Notes under the pieces: model-generated | Databases searched by the model: none | Seen by the model: only the letters and a program-made list of their open reading frames with translations | What the model was told of the DNA's origin: nothing | Translations under genes and position numbers: made by a program | Part shown: in pieces, positions 51,554 to 60,240 of the stretch | How the letters are laid out: each line of letters opens with the position of its first letter | Numbering within the stretch: the stretch's first letter is position 1 | Assembly: GCA_934796165.1 (NCBI GenBank) | Contig: CAKVOU010000008.1 | Location: 1 to 64,000, forward strand | Length of the DNA stretch: 64,000 nucleotides | Direction: 5' to 3' | Source: an uncultured Eubacteriales bacterium | Lineage (GTDB): Bacteria; Bacillota; Clostridia; Oscillospirales; CAG-272

Positions 51554-53422
51554 ATGGAAAATGAAGTTTTGAAAAAAGGCGGGATCTCGGTCGAAACCGA
51601 GCACATTTTCCCGGTCATCAAAAAATGGCTGTATTCCGACAAAGATATCTTTCTGCGCGAGATTGTTTCCAACGCATCGGACGCAGTCACCAAGCTCAAG
51701 CGGCTGAATTCGCTCGGCGAAGCGGATATTACGGACGACTGGAAAATCACGGTGACGCTTGACAAGGCGGCAAAGACGCTGACGGTCGAGGACAACGGCA
51801 TCGGCATGACGGAAGAAGAGGTCGGCAAGTATCTCTGCCAGATGGCACTTTCCGGCGCATTGGATTTCGTTCAGAAATATGAGGGAACCGACCAGAAGAA
51901 CGACGGAATCATCGGGCATTTCGGTCTCGGATTCTATTCCGCTTTCATGGTCAGTGACGTGGTGGAGGTCAATACGAAATCCTACACCGGTGCCCCTGCC
52001 GTTCGCTTTACCTGCAAGGAAAGCGGCGAATATGAAATCGCCGCAGGTGACCGCGAGGCGCGCGGTACCGAGGTCATCCTGCACATCACGGACGAAGAAG
52101 AGGCATACCTTGACCGCTACAAGATCGAGGGGATTCTCAACAAATACTGTGCGTTTATGCCGGTAGATATTTTCTTCCGCGTGGAAGGGGACGACACCGA
52201 AAAGAAGCCGGAGGACGGTAAGGAGCCCGAAGCACCGAAGCCTATCAACGACAAGAATCCGCTCTGGCTGAAAAATCCGTCGGAATGTACCGAGGAAGAA
52301 TACAAAGCGTTCTACCGCAAGGTGTTCGGCGACTACCGTGACCCGCTCTTCCACGTTCACATCAACGCGGATTACCCGCTCAACTTCAAGGGCATCCTTT
52401 ACTTCCCGAAGATCACGAGCGAATACGAATCCATTGAGGGTCAGGTCAAGCTGTACTATAATCAGGTGTTTGTTGCAGACAACATCAAAGAAGTCATTCC
52501 CGACTACCTTCTGATGTTGCGCGGCGTACTCGACTGCCCGGAGCTTCCGCTCAACGTATCAAGAAGCTATCTGCAGAACAACACCTATGTCACGAAAGTC
52601 GGCAATCACATCGTCAAAAAGGTGACGGACAAGCTGACCTCCATGTGCCAGAACGACCGAGAAAACTACGAAAAGCTCTGGAAAGACCTCAAGATCTTCG
52701 TGGAATACGGCTCGATGAGAGACAAGAAATTCTACGACCGCATGAAGGATGCGATCCTGCTGGAGTTGACCGACGGGACCTTTACCACGCTTCCTGCATA
52801 TCTTGAAGAAGCCAAGGAAAAACACGAAAACACGGTTTACTACACAAGCGACAAGGCGCTCCAGGCACAATATATTTCCATGCTGAACGCCGAAGGCATC
52901 AAGGTTGCGGTCTACGACAAGCCTTTGGATGCACAATTCCTTTCTCTCGTCGAATCCTATGTCGGTAACGGGCTGAAATTCGAACGCGTGGATGCCGATG
53001 TTGCCAAGGCTCTGAAGGGTGAAGGCGACGAAAAGACCGACGAGACACTGCAGAAGCTCTTCCGTGAGGTCAGCGGAAACGACAAACTGACAGTAAAATT
53101 GCAGGCGTTCAAGTCCGGCGAGGTTCCCGCGCTTCTGACCGTTTCCGAGCAGTCCCGCCGTATGGAGGACATGATGAAGATGTACGCCATGTCCGGCATG
53201 GACGTGGGCACCAATCCCTTCCCCACCGAAGCTACGCTGACGCTTAATTCCGCGTCTCCCCTGATCTCGGGGCTTGCGGAAAAGGATGCCGCCGATCACG
53301 AAAAAGCAAAGCTGATCGCCGGGCAGATCTATCGGCTATCAGTGCTCGCACAAAGAAAGCTGTCCGCAGAAGAGCTGAAGAGCTTCCTTGCCGATTCTTT
53401 CAGACTGCTCGACATGATCTGA
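51554..53422 (+). CDS. htpG: Chaperone protein HtpG (Hsp90)
   Basis: 622 residues from the ATG eight bases after GGAGG. The GHKL ATPase domain shows LREIVSNASDAVTKLK, VEDNGIGMT and IGHFGLGFYSAFMV; the middle domain has LNVSRSYLQNN. A charged insert (residues ~215-235, KKPEDGKEPEAPKP) resembles the eukaryotic Hsp90 linker position. It folds client proteins in the cytoplasm. No CIRCE element is visible upstream. Confidence 0.96.
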   Translation: MENEVLKKGGISVETEHIFPVIKKWLYSDKDIFLREIVSNASDAVTKLKRLNSLGEADITDDWKITVTLDKAAKTLTVEDNGIGMTEEEVGKYLCQMALSGALDFVQKYEGTDQKNDGIIGHFGLGFYSAFMVSDVVEVNTKSYTGAPAVRFTCKESGEYEIAAGDREARGTEVILHITDEEEAYLDRYKIEGILNKYCAFMPVDIFFRVEGDDTEKKPEDGKEPEAPKPINDKNPLWLKNPSECTEEEYKAFYRKVFGDYRDPLFHVHINADYPLNFKGILYFPKITSEYESIEGQVKLYYNQVFVADNIKEVIPDYLLMLRGVLDCPELPLNVSRSYLQNNTYVTKVGNHIVKKVTDKLTSMCQNDRENYEKLWKDLKIFVEYGSMRDKKFYDRMKDAILLELTDGTFTTLPAYLEEAKEKHENTVYYTSDKALQAQYISMLNAEGIKVAVYDKPLDAQFLSLVESYVGNGLKFERVDADVAKALKGEGDEKTDETLQKLFREVSGNDKLTVKLQAFKSGEVPALLTVSEQSRRMEDMMKMYAMSGMDVGTNPFPTEATLTLNSASPLISGLAEKDAADHEKAKLIAGQIYRLSVLAQRKLSAEELKSFLADSFRLLDMI

Positions 53423-53425
53423 CCC

Positions 53426-54394
53426 ATGATGAAATTTACGGCAAAACCGACCGCCGCCGACACGACCGATCATTTTGAGATTCTGGAAGATAACCTGCGG
53501 GAATGCTGTATGCGGCAGTCGCTTGCCGGTGAACAGGCACTGTTCCATATCCGGGAATACGCAGAGGAGATCACCGCCGTTTGCGAGGACGCGCAGGAAA
53601 TTGCCACTCTGCTCGGAGAACGGGGAAAATATCTGGAGGAGATCCCACTCGATTTTCCGGTTGCCTCCAGGCACCTGCTCTCGTTTGACAGAACCGAAAC
53701 TCGTTTTTATCTGCGGATGATTCTGTTTCGGGAGATCGGGCTTCTGATGCTCAAAAAAAATCCGATGTTCTTTACCGACCGCTATGCACTGACGGAACCT
53801 GTTTCCGCGTCCGCCGCCGGAAGGATCTCCTATCAGCAGAATCACTATTCCGACAGCGCGTATCTTTTGTTCTCCGGCAGTGATCGGGTAAAGAATGCGC
53901 GTGCGTCCTACCGCAGCCACTTTACTGAGGTCTGCGAGGATGTATACAACGGTGTCACTGAATTCGGGATTCTTCCCGCAGGGAACTCCTCTGAGGGAAA
54001 ACTGCTCCGGTTTGTTGCGCTGATCGAGCGGTACGAATTGAAAATTGTTGCAGCCGCCTCTGTCCCGAGTGAAGGCGGTACGACCAACGAATTTGTTCTG
54101 GTCGCCAAAACCGCCGATCTCTTTCCCCCGCGCCTGAACGGCGGAGAATATCTTCAGTTTTCTGTGGTGCCGGATCACAGGGAGACGCTCCGCGAGTTTT
54201 TGTCTGCCGCAGAATTCTGCTCCCTGTATCCGGAACGCGTGGATACCCTGCCCGCAAGAGACGGCGCAAGTGTTGCCTATTATCCTGTTTTCCGTGCAGA
54301 CAACGCAGATCTGTTTACGTTTTACACTTACCTCTCCGTTGATCTTCCGCAGGCAGTGCCGATCGGACTTTATCAGAATGTTCCGGAGCGATGA
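53426..54394 (+). CDS. Prephenate dehydratase-like protein, probably not catalytic
   Basis: 322 residues, three bases after htpG without a clear Shine-Dalgarno. The N-terminal ~90 residues look helical, like a chorismate-mutase-type domain. Residues ~155-230 follow the prephenate dehydratase pattern (ARASYRSHFTEVCEDV, then GVTEFGILPAGNSSEG). The C-terminal ~80 residues fit an ACT domain. The catalytic Thr-Arg-Phe motif is replaced by TTNEFVLV, lacking Arg. Assignment is by pattern only; it may be a regulatory or aromatic-amino-acid-sensing relative. Confidence 0.5.
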   Translation: MMKFTAKPTAADTTDHFEILEDNLRECCMRQSLAGEQALFHIREYAEEITAVCEDAQEIATLLGERGKYLEEIPLDFPVASRHLLSFDRTETRFYLRMILFREIGLLMLKKNPMFFTDRYALTEPVSASAAGRISYQQNHYSDSAYLLFSGSDRVKNARASYRSHFTEVCEDVYNGVTEFGILPAGNSSEGKLLRFVALIERYELKIVAAASVPSEGGTTNEFVLVAKTADLFPPRLNGGEYLQFSVVPDHRETLREFLSAAEFCSLYPERVDTLPARDGASVAYYPVFRADNADLFTFYTYLSVDLPQAVPIGLYQNVPER

Positions 54395-54498
54395 TCCGTG
54401 GAATTTATTTTCAGAGTCCCGCGATAACGCGCCTGCACACACGGAAACCAAATTCCAAAAGAAAGGACGCTTTCCTTTCACGAAAGCCATAATACAAA

Positions 54499-54756
54499 AT
54501 GACAAAACACTATTCACACCAGAATACCGGCACCTGCTCCAAGCGTGTCGAATTTGATCTGACAGACGGAAAAATTTTCAATGTACGCTTTATCGGCGGT
54601 TGCCCCGGGAACACGCTCGGACTTGCCGCCCTGCTTGAGGGCATGGATGCAAAAGAAGCCGCAGAGCGGATGAAGGGCATTCTGTGCGGCTATAAGGAAA
54701 CCTCCTGCCCCGATCAACTTTCTGACGCGATTCTGGAAGCGCTTGCAGATTGCTGA
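54499..54756 (+). CDS. TSCPD-domain protein (TIGR03905-like)
   Basis: 85 residues: TGTCSKRVEFDLTDGKIFNVRFIGGCPGNTLGLAAL and the C-terminal TSCPDQLSDAI. The TSCPD motif, named after these residues, also occurs at the C-terminus of some ribonucleotide reductases. Stand-alone members are small and of unknown function. There is no strong ribosome binding site; a hairpin (GAAAGG/CCTTTC) lies just upstream. Confidence 0.85.
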   Translation: MTKHYSHQNTGTCSKRVEFDLTDGKIFNVRFIGGCPGNTLGLAALLEGMDAKEAAERMKGILCGYKETSCPDQLSDAILEALADC

Positions 54757-54831
54757 GCCTTCTTACGTCCGCCCTTTCCGCCATCGTCCCGAAATGTTCC
54801 GTTGCCAATTCTTTCATGAAGGAGTACTCCT

Positions 54832-56556
54832 ATGAATTACCTCGATAACTACCGTGAATGGCTCGCTTCCGATATGCTGAGCGAAGATGAGAAGCAGGAG
54901 CTGCGCGAAATTGCGGATAACGATGACGAAATCCGCCAGCGTTTCTCCTCCTACCTGTCCTTCGGCACCGCCGGTCTGCGCGGCGTCATGAAGGTGGGCA
55001 TGAACGCGATGAACGTCCATACCGTCGCATACGCCACCCAGGGACTTGCCGCGCTGATTCTCAAGGAAGGCCGTGCCGCGGACGGCGTAGTCATTGCCTA
55101 TGACTGCCGGAACAACTCTTCCCTCTTTGCGCGTACTGCAGCATCGGTGCTTGCCGCAAACGGAATCAAGGTCTATATTTTCGACGAGCTTCGCCCGACC
55201 CCTGAGCTTTCCTTTGCGCTGAGGGAGTTGAAATGCGTTGCCGGCATCAACATCACAGCCTCGCACAACCCGAAGCAGTACAACGGTTATAAGGCATATT
55301 GGGAGGACGGTGCACAGCTTCCCCCGGAGCACGCCGAGACCGTTTCCGCCGAGATTGCCAAGCTCAACATCTTCACCGCGATCCGCATGACAGATTACCG
55401 TTCTGCGGTGTTGGCGGGAAAGATCAATGTCATCGGCAGTGAGATCGACGAAAAATATCTTGCCGCTGTCAAGGAACAAACGGTCAATCCGGGTGCGATT
55501 CCCGCGGTTGCGGAGGATCTGAAAATCGTCTATTCCCCGCTTCACGGAACCGGATACCGTCTGGTTCCCGAAATTCTGAAGCGCGCAGGACTGAAGCATC
55601 TCTACACGGTTGACGAGCAGATGCAGATCGACGGAAACTTCCCCACCGTTGCAAAGCCCAACCCCGAATATCCCGAGGTTTTCAAGCTCGGCATTGAGGT
55701 TGCAAACCGGGTCGGCAGCGACCTGATCATTGCAACCGATCCGGACGCAGACCGCGTCGGTGTCATGACGCGCGCTGCGGGTGGCGGATTCATCACCATT
55801 ACGGGCAATCAGATGGGCGCCCTTTTGCTGGACTATATCATTACAGCGGAGGAACAGGCAGGCACGCTTCCGAAGGATGCCTATGCAGTCAAAACCATTG
55901 TGTCAACCGAGCTTGCATCCAAAATCTGCCGCGAACACAGTGTTACCATGCACAATGTGCTGACCGGATTCAAATTCATCGGCGAGGTCATCAAGAATTA
56001 CGAGGCAAAGGGATACGGACATTTTCTGCTCGGCTTTGAGGAAAGCTACGGATACCTCAAGGGCACCTACGCACGCGACAAGGATGCGGTCGTGGCATCT
56101 ATGTTGATCGCCGAAATGACCGCTTACTACAAGGCAAAGAACATGACCCTGTCCGACGCGCTGAATCATCTGTACGAGCGCTACGGCTACTGCTTTGAGG
56201 CAAACGAAGAGGTCTATATGGAAGGCGTGGACGGTCCCCGACAGATGGCGGATTTCATGGATCGGATGCGCAACAATCCGCCGAAAGCCTTTGGCTGCGC
56301 CTCTGTTGCCATGATCGGAGACTACGAAAAGGAAACCATGACAACGCTTGCGACCGGTAAAGCGGAGCCAACCGGGCTTCCCAAGTCCAACGTACTTTAC
56401 TACCGGCTGGAAAACAACGATGTCATTGTCATCCGCCCGTCCGGTACCGAGCCGAAGATCAAGTTTTACTATCTGCTTCTCGCGAAGGATAAAACCGACG
56501 CAACCCAGAAGTATTACGGCTACCGCGATTCCATGGCAAAACTGAAAAAGTGGTAA
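54832..56556 (+). CDS. Phospho-sugar mutase (phosphoglucomutase type)
   Basis: 574 residues, PgcA-like length; GAAGGAG precedes the ATG. The phospho-Ser loop is NITASHNPKQYNGYK, the metal loop ATDPDADRVGV, the sugar loop GFEESYGYLKG and the phosphate-binding loop RPSGTEPKIKFY. It converts glucose-1-phosphate and glucose-6-phosphate, possibly also mannose or deoxyribose phosphates. It is transcribed alone and ends at a strong terminator. Confidence 0.95.
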   Translation: MNYLDNYREWLASDMLSEDEKQELREIADNDDEIRQRFSSYLSFGTAGLRGVMKVGMNAMNVHTVAYATQGLAALILKEGRAADGVVIAYDCRNNSSLFARTAASVLAANGIKVYIFDELRPTPELSFALRELKCVAGINITASHNPKQYNGYKAYWEDGAQLPPEHAETVSAEIAKLNIFTAIRMTDYRSAVLAGKINVIGSEIDEKYLAAVKEQTVNPGAIPAVAEDLKIVYSPLHGTGYRLVPEILKRAGLKHLYTVDEQMQIDGNFPTVAKPNPEYPEVFKLGIEVANRVGSDLIIATDPDADRVGVMTRAAGGGFITITGNQMGALLLDYIITAEEQAGTLPKDAYAVKTIVSTELASKICREHSVTMHNVLTGFKFIGEVIKNYEAKGYGHFLLGFEESYGYLKGTYARDKDAVVASMLIAEMTAYYKAKNMTLSDALNHLYERYGYCFEANEEVYMEGVDGPRQMADFMDRMRNNPPKAFGCASVAMIGDYEKETMTTLATGKAEPTGLPKSNVLYYRLENNDVIVIRPSGTEPKIKFYYLLLAKDKTDATQKYYGYRDSMAKLKKW

Positions 56557-56561
56557 ATTTA

Positions 56562-56608
56562 AAAGAGCCCCGCCCGCCGCATACGCGGCGGGCGGGGCTC
56601 TTTCTATT
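56562..56608. terminator. Bidirectional terminator between the mutase and decarboxylase genes
   Basis: Perfect 19-bp arms from AAAGAGCCCCGCCCG to its complement with a four-base loop, followed by T-rich sequence on both strands. Confidence 0.93.
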
Positions 56609-56621
56609 TGCAGGAACAGGA

Positions 56622-58016
56622 TCAGATTGTATGAATCCCCTTCTCTGCATCAGCGGCAGAATCCAGTCCGTATTTCTTTTCCTTGCGGTACTCGAAGAAC
56701 TTCTTGGAAACTTCCGGGAACAGTGCATAAGAGAGCACGTCCTCGTCCTGCTCCAGATACTGTGCGCACTCCTTGCGAAGTGTGTCAAGCTCCGGCTTCA
56801 GGTCGTCCGCGGGACGGTAAGTGATCGGCTTTTCGTCGCCGCAGATCTTCTTGACGAACGCGGGGTCGATCGGCACGGGCGTCTTGCCGTACTTGCCGAG
56901 CACGATACCCTTGAATTCCTTGGTGACCGTCTTGTATCTTTCGCCGAACAGTACGTTGAACACAGCCTGCGTGCCGACGATCTGGGAGGACGGAGTGACC
57001 AGAGGAGGATAGCCGACATCGGCTCTCACGCGCGGCACTTCCTCCAGAACTGCGGTCAGGAGGTCTTCCTTGCCGGCATCCTTGAGCTGCTTCATCAGGT
57101 TGGAGAGCATTCCGCCCGGAACCTGATACAGAAGCGCATTGACGTTGACGGCAAGTGCCTTCGGGTTGAGCAGCCCCTCCTTCAGGTACTTCTCACGAAG
57201 AGGCGTGAAATACTTGGCAATCTCGTTGAGCTTGCCGAGGTCAAGACCCGTATCGTATTCGGTGCCGGCAAGCGCCGCGACCATGGTTTCGGTCGGAGCC
57301 TGCGAGGTACCCATCGCCATCGGGGAGATAGCGGTGTCGATGACATCAACACCTGCTTCCACTGCCTTGAGAAGCGTCATGGACGCAAGTCCGGCGGTGT
57401 AATGGGTGTGAAGCTGAATCGGAACCTTGACGCTCTCCTTGAGCGTTTTGACCAGTTCATATGCGTCAAACGGTTTGAGAAGCCCGGACATATCCTTGAT
57501 GCAGATGGAATCCGCGCCCATCTCTTCAAGTTCCTTTGCGTACTTGGAGTAGTACTCCATCGTGTACACGGGTCCCGTGGTATAGCTGAACGCCGCCTGC
57601 ACGTGTCCGCCCTCTTTTTTGGTCGCGTCGATCGCGGTCTTGAGGTTGCGGGGATCGTTCAGCGCGTCAAAGATACGGATGATATCAATGCCGTTTGCAA
57701 TGGACTTCTGTACGAAGTACGCAACAACATCGTCCGAATAGTGACGGTAGCCGAGGATGTTCTGTCCGCGGAACAGCATCTGAAGCTTGGTGTTCTTCAC
57801 TTCCGCACGGATCTTGCGGAGACGCTCCCACGGATCCTCGTTGAGGAATCTCATGCAGGAGTCAAAGGTCGCACCGCCCCATGCTTCGATGGAATGGTAT
57901 CCGACTTCGTCCATTGTTTTGAGGATCGGAAGCATTTCCTCCGTCGTCATTCTGGTCGCGATCAGCGACTGATGAGCGTCACGGAGAACGGTTTCCGTAA
58001 TTTTTACTTTTGCCAT
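56622..58016 (-). CDS. oadA: Oxaloacetate decarboxylase alpha subunit-like carboxyltransferase
   Basis: 464 residues, GGGAGG before the ATG. The pyruvate-carboxyltransferase TIM barrel starts ITETVLRDAHQSLIATRM, with the metal ligands in the DAHQ segment and QLHTHYTAGLA, and the biotin-site Lys in SICIKDMSGLL. It lacks a biotin domain, which is encoded separately at 59315. It moves the carboxyl group of oxaloacetate onto biotin, yielding pyruvate. It matches the 5S subunit of transcarboxylase as well as OadA/PycB. Confidence 0.92.
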   Translation of the reverse strand: MAKVKITETVLRDAHQSLIATRMTTEEMLPILKTMDEVGYHSIEAWGGATFDSCMRFLNEDPWERLRKIRAEVKNTKLQMLFRGQNILGYRHYSDDVVAYFVQKSIANGIDIIRIFDALNDPRNLKTAIDATKKEGGHVQAAFSYTTGPVYTMEYYSKYAKELEEMGADSICIKDMSGLLKPFDAYELVKTLKESVKVPIQLHTHYTAGLASMTLLKAVEAGVDVIDTAISPMAMGTSQAPTETMVAALAGTEYDTGLDLGKLNEIAKYFTPLREKYLKEGLLNPKALAVNVNALLYQVPGGMLSNLMKQLKDAGKEDLLTAVLEEVPRVRADVGYPPLVTPSSQIVGTQAVFNVLFGERYKTVTKEFKGIVLGKYGKTPVPIDPAFVKKICGDEKPITYRPADDLKPELDTLRKECAQYLEQDEDVLSYALFPEVSKKFFEYRKEKKYGLDSAADAEKGIHTI

Positions 58017-58034
58017 GTTCTATTTACCTCCCAA

Positions 58035-59270
58035 TCAAATATGCGCAAACTGCGACAGGAACACGCCAGCCGCCACTGCGGAACCGATGACACCTGCGAC
58101 GTTCGGACCCATGGCGTGCATGAGCAGGAAGTTGGAGGGGTCTTCCTTCTGACCGACGATCTGCGAGACACGTGCCGCCATCGGAACGGCGGAAACGCCT
58201 GCGGAACCAATCAGAGGATTGATCTTACCGTGGGTCAGGAAATTCATCAGCTTTGCGGTCAGCAGTCCGCCGACGGTGGAAATGGAGAACGCAAACAGAC
58301 CGCAGACGATGATGAGAATGGTCTGGAGATTCAGGAAGTTTGCGGCAGATGCCGTTGCGCCGACCGAAATGCCGAGGAAGATCGTGACGATGTTCATCAG
58401 CTCGTTCTGCGCCGTCTTGGAAAGGCGGTCGGTCACGCCGCATGCATTGAGCAGGTTACCGAACATCAGACATCCGATCAGGGGCAATGCGTCTTTTACA
58501 ATCAGTCCGACGATAAAGGTAACGATGATCGGGAACAGAATTTTTTCAGTCTTGGAGACCTGACGAAGTGCCGTCATTTTGATTGCGCGTTCCTTGGGAG
58601 TGGTCAGAAGCTTCATGAACGGCGGTTGGATCATCGGGATCAGCGCCATATAGCTGTATGCGGCAATTGCGATCGCACCGAGCAGGTGAGGCGCCAGCGT
58701 CTTGGTCACAAGAATTGCCGTAGGTCCGTCCGCACCGCCGATGATGCCGATCGCAGCGGCTTCCAGCGGGTTGAACTGACCGGAGATGAGCGCAAGCGAG
58801 AACGCAACGAACACGCCGAGCTGTGCACCCGCACCGATGAGCAGGCTCTTGGGGTTTGCAATCAGAGGAGTAAAGTCGGTCATTGCACCGATGCCGATAA
58901 ATATCAGGCAGGGGTATATACCGAGCTTGACGCCAAGATACAGCAGGTCCAGAATTCCTCCGTCGTGGAGTATCTGACCGTAATCTATCTCGCCTTGCGT
59001 AATAAAGAAATCAAGGTGGAACAGGGTGGCTCCGGGCATATTGGTAAGCAGCATACCGATCGCAATCGGCAGAAGCAGAAGCGGTTCAAACTTCTTGACG
59101 ATTGCAAGGTAGATGAGAACACCCGAGATGATGAACATCACGAGCGTCTGCCAGCTGGAGGCGTTGAACTCCCAGCTTGCTCCGCCGAACGAAAAGCCGT
59201 TTTCCGTCTCGGTGAACAGCCAATTCCAGATACCGGTGCCAACTAAAAAATTAAGCAACCCGTCTAACAT
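58035..59270 (-). CDS. oadB: Sodium-translocating decarboxylase beta subunit
   Basis: 411 residues with about eleven membrane segments; AAAGGA upstream. Characteristic blocks are GIGAMTDFTPLIANP, AAAIGIIGGADGPTAIL with the membrane Asp used in sodium transport, and GSAGVSAVPMAARVSQ. It decarboxylates carboxy-biotin and exports Na+. Close relatives serve oxaloacetate, methylmalonyl-CoA and glutaconyl-CoA decarboxylases alike. Confidence 0.95.
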   Translation of the reverse strand: MLDGLLNFLVGTGIWNWLFTETENGFSFGGASWEFNASSWQTLVMFIISGVLIYLAIVKKFEPLLLLPIAIGMLLTNMPGATLFHLDFFITQGEIDYGQILHDGGILDLLYLGVKLGIYPCLIFIGIGAMTDFTPLIANPKSLLIGAGAQLGVFVAFSLALISGQFNPLEAAAIGIIGGADGPTAILVTKTLAPHLLGAIAIAAYSYMALIPMIQPPFMKLLTTPKERAIKMTALRQVSKTEKILFPIIVTFIVGLIVKDALPLIGCLMFGNLLNACGVTDRLSKTAQNELMNIVTIFLGISVGATASAANFLNLQTILIIVCGLFAFSISTVGGLLTAKLMNFLTHGKINPLIGSAGVSAVPMAARVSQIVGQKEDPSNFLLMHAMGPNVAGVIGSAVAAGVFLSQFAHI

Positions 59271-59314
59271 TGTGCAGTTTTATCCTTTCGATAGCGTTTG
59301 GAAACCGGAAAACG

Positions 59315-59686
59315 TCAATTGAGCGTCAGGAGGACCGCGTCCGTCGCAACGGAGGAGCCCTTCACTGCGTCAACCGTTGCAACAACGCCATCGGCAGGAG
59401 CCATAATATCGTTTTCCATCTTCATTGCTTCGAGGACGCAAAGGACGTCGCCCTTTTTCACTGCGTCGCCGGGCTTGACATTGATCTTGATGAGGTTGCC
59501 CTGCATCGGAGCTTTGATCACGGTTGCGCCAGCCTTTCCTGCGGGAGCGGCGGGAGCCTTGGGTGCTGCCTTGGGGGCAGGAGCGGGAGCGGAAACGGTT
59601 GCGGGAGCAGCTGCAACATCTGCACCGACTTCTTCCACAACAACATCATAAGAGGTACCGTTGACTGTCACATTGAATCTTTTCAT
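59315..59686 (-). CDS. Biotin carboxyl carrier protein of the decarboxylase
   Basis: 123 residues. A short N-terminal segment (KRFNVTVNGTSYDVVVEEV) is followed by an Ala/Pro linker (residues ~25-52) and a biotinyl domain with the biotinylation site in EAMKMEND. It shuttles CO2 between the carboxyltransferases and the membrane pump. The ribosome binding site is weak. Confidence 0.95.
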   Translation of the reverse strand: MKRFNVTVNGTSYDVVVEEVGADVAAAPATVSAPAPAPKAAPKAPAAPAGKAGATVIKAPMQGNLIKINVKPGDAVKKGDVLCVLEAMKMENDIMAPADGVVATVDAVKGSSVATDAVLLTLN

Positions 59687-59709
59687 AATTCTTCAAAACC
59701 TTTCAAGCA

Positions 59710-60225
59710 TTATTTGTTCCAAGCGGAACCGTTTCCGCTTCTTCTGAAGGATACCACGCGGAAGCCTCCCGCGTAAGCCGCGTCCCCTTCGGACGCAAGG
59801 TAAGCCGCGACAGCGGCGGTAATCGCTGCGGTCAAATCTCCGTCATCGCCCGCTTCAGAGGGCGTGGGCTCCGCCGTTACCGGAGCAGGTGCAGGCACGG
59901 ATTTTTCCGGAATAACCGGTTCCGCAGTCTTTTTCTTCTTTTCCGATTTCTGCATGATCACGCGGAAAAGTTCAAGGACTCCCCACAGAAGTGCAAGTAC
60001 GGAAAAGACCATGCCCATACCGAGAAGGGTGATCTGTCCTGCCTCGGCAAGACGTTCCCCGAAGGTCATGTCGGTTTTCCCTGCCGCCCCGGCATCTGCC
60101 GCGATCGGTGCGGGAGTCTGCTCCGCCGCTTTGTCCATCATCGCAGAGACGCTGACGGTCATGACCGTCAGAGCGAGCGAGAGCACAAGCAGAATCGCAA
60201 ACAAGCCTGTCAGTATTCTTTTCAT
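59710..60225 (-). CDS. OadG family decarboxylase gamma/delta subunit
   Basis: 171 residues with GGAGG upstream. A signal-like N-terminal helix (ILTGLFAILLVLSLALTVM), then an extracytoplasmic stretch, then the OadG membrane helix (LLGMGMVFSVLALLWGVLELF), a Pro/Ala/Lys linker and a C-terminal amphipathic part. OadG holds the complex together. The extra N-terminal helix makes it longer than the classic ~85-residue OadG. Confidence 0.88.
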   Translation of the reverse strand: MKRILTGLFAILLVLSLALTVMTVSVSAMMDKAAEQTPAPIAADAGAAGKTDMTFGERLAEAGQITLLGMGMVFSVLALLWGVLELFRVIMQKSEKKKKTAEPVIPEKSVPAPAPVTAEPTPSEAGDDGDLTAAITAAVAAYLASEGDAAYAGGFRVVSFRRSGNGSAWNK

Positions 60226-60240
60226 CAGAGGTTACCTCCG

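Noticed and set aside
50332..51828. 498-codon open frame antisense to the AI-2E transporter and htpG start
   Set aside because: Low-complexity His/Asp/Glu-rich translation typical of a mirrored membrane gene.
56550..59246. 898-codon open frame on the plus strand across oadA and oadB
   Set aside because: It is antisense to two certain genes in the register where stops correspond to sense TTA, CTA and TCA codons, which highly expressed genes avoid. No ribosome binding site or domain is visible.
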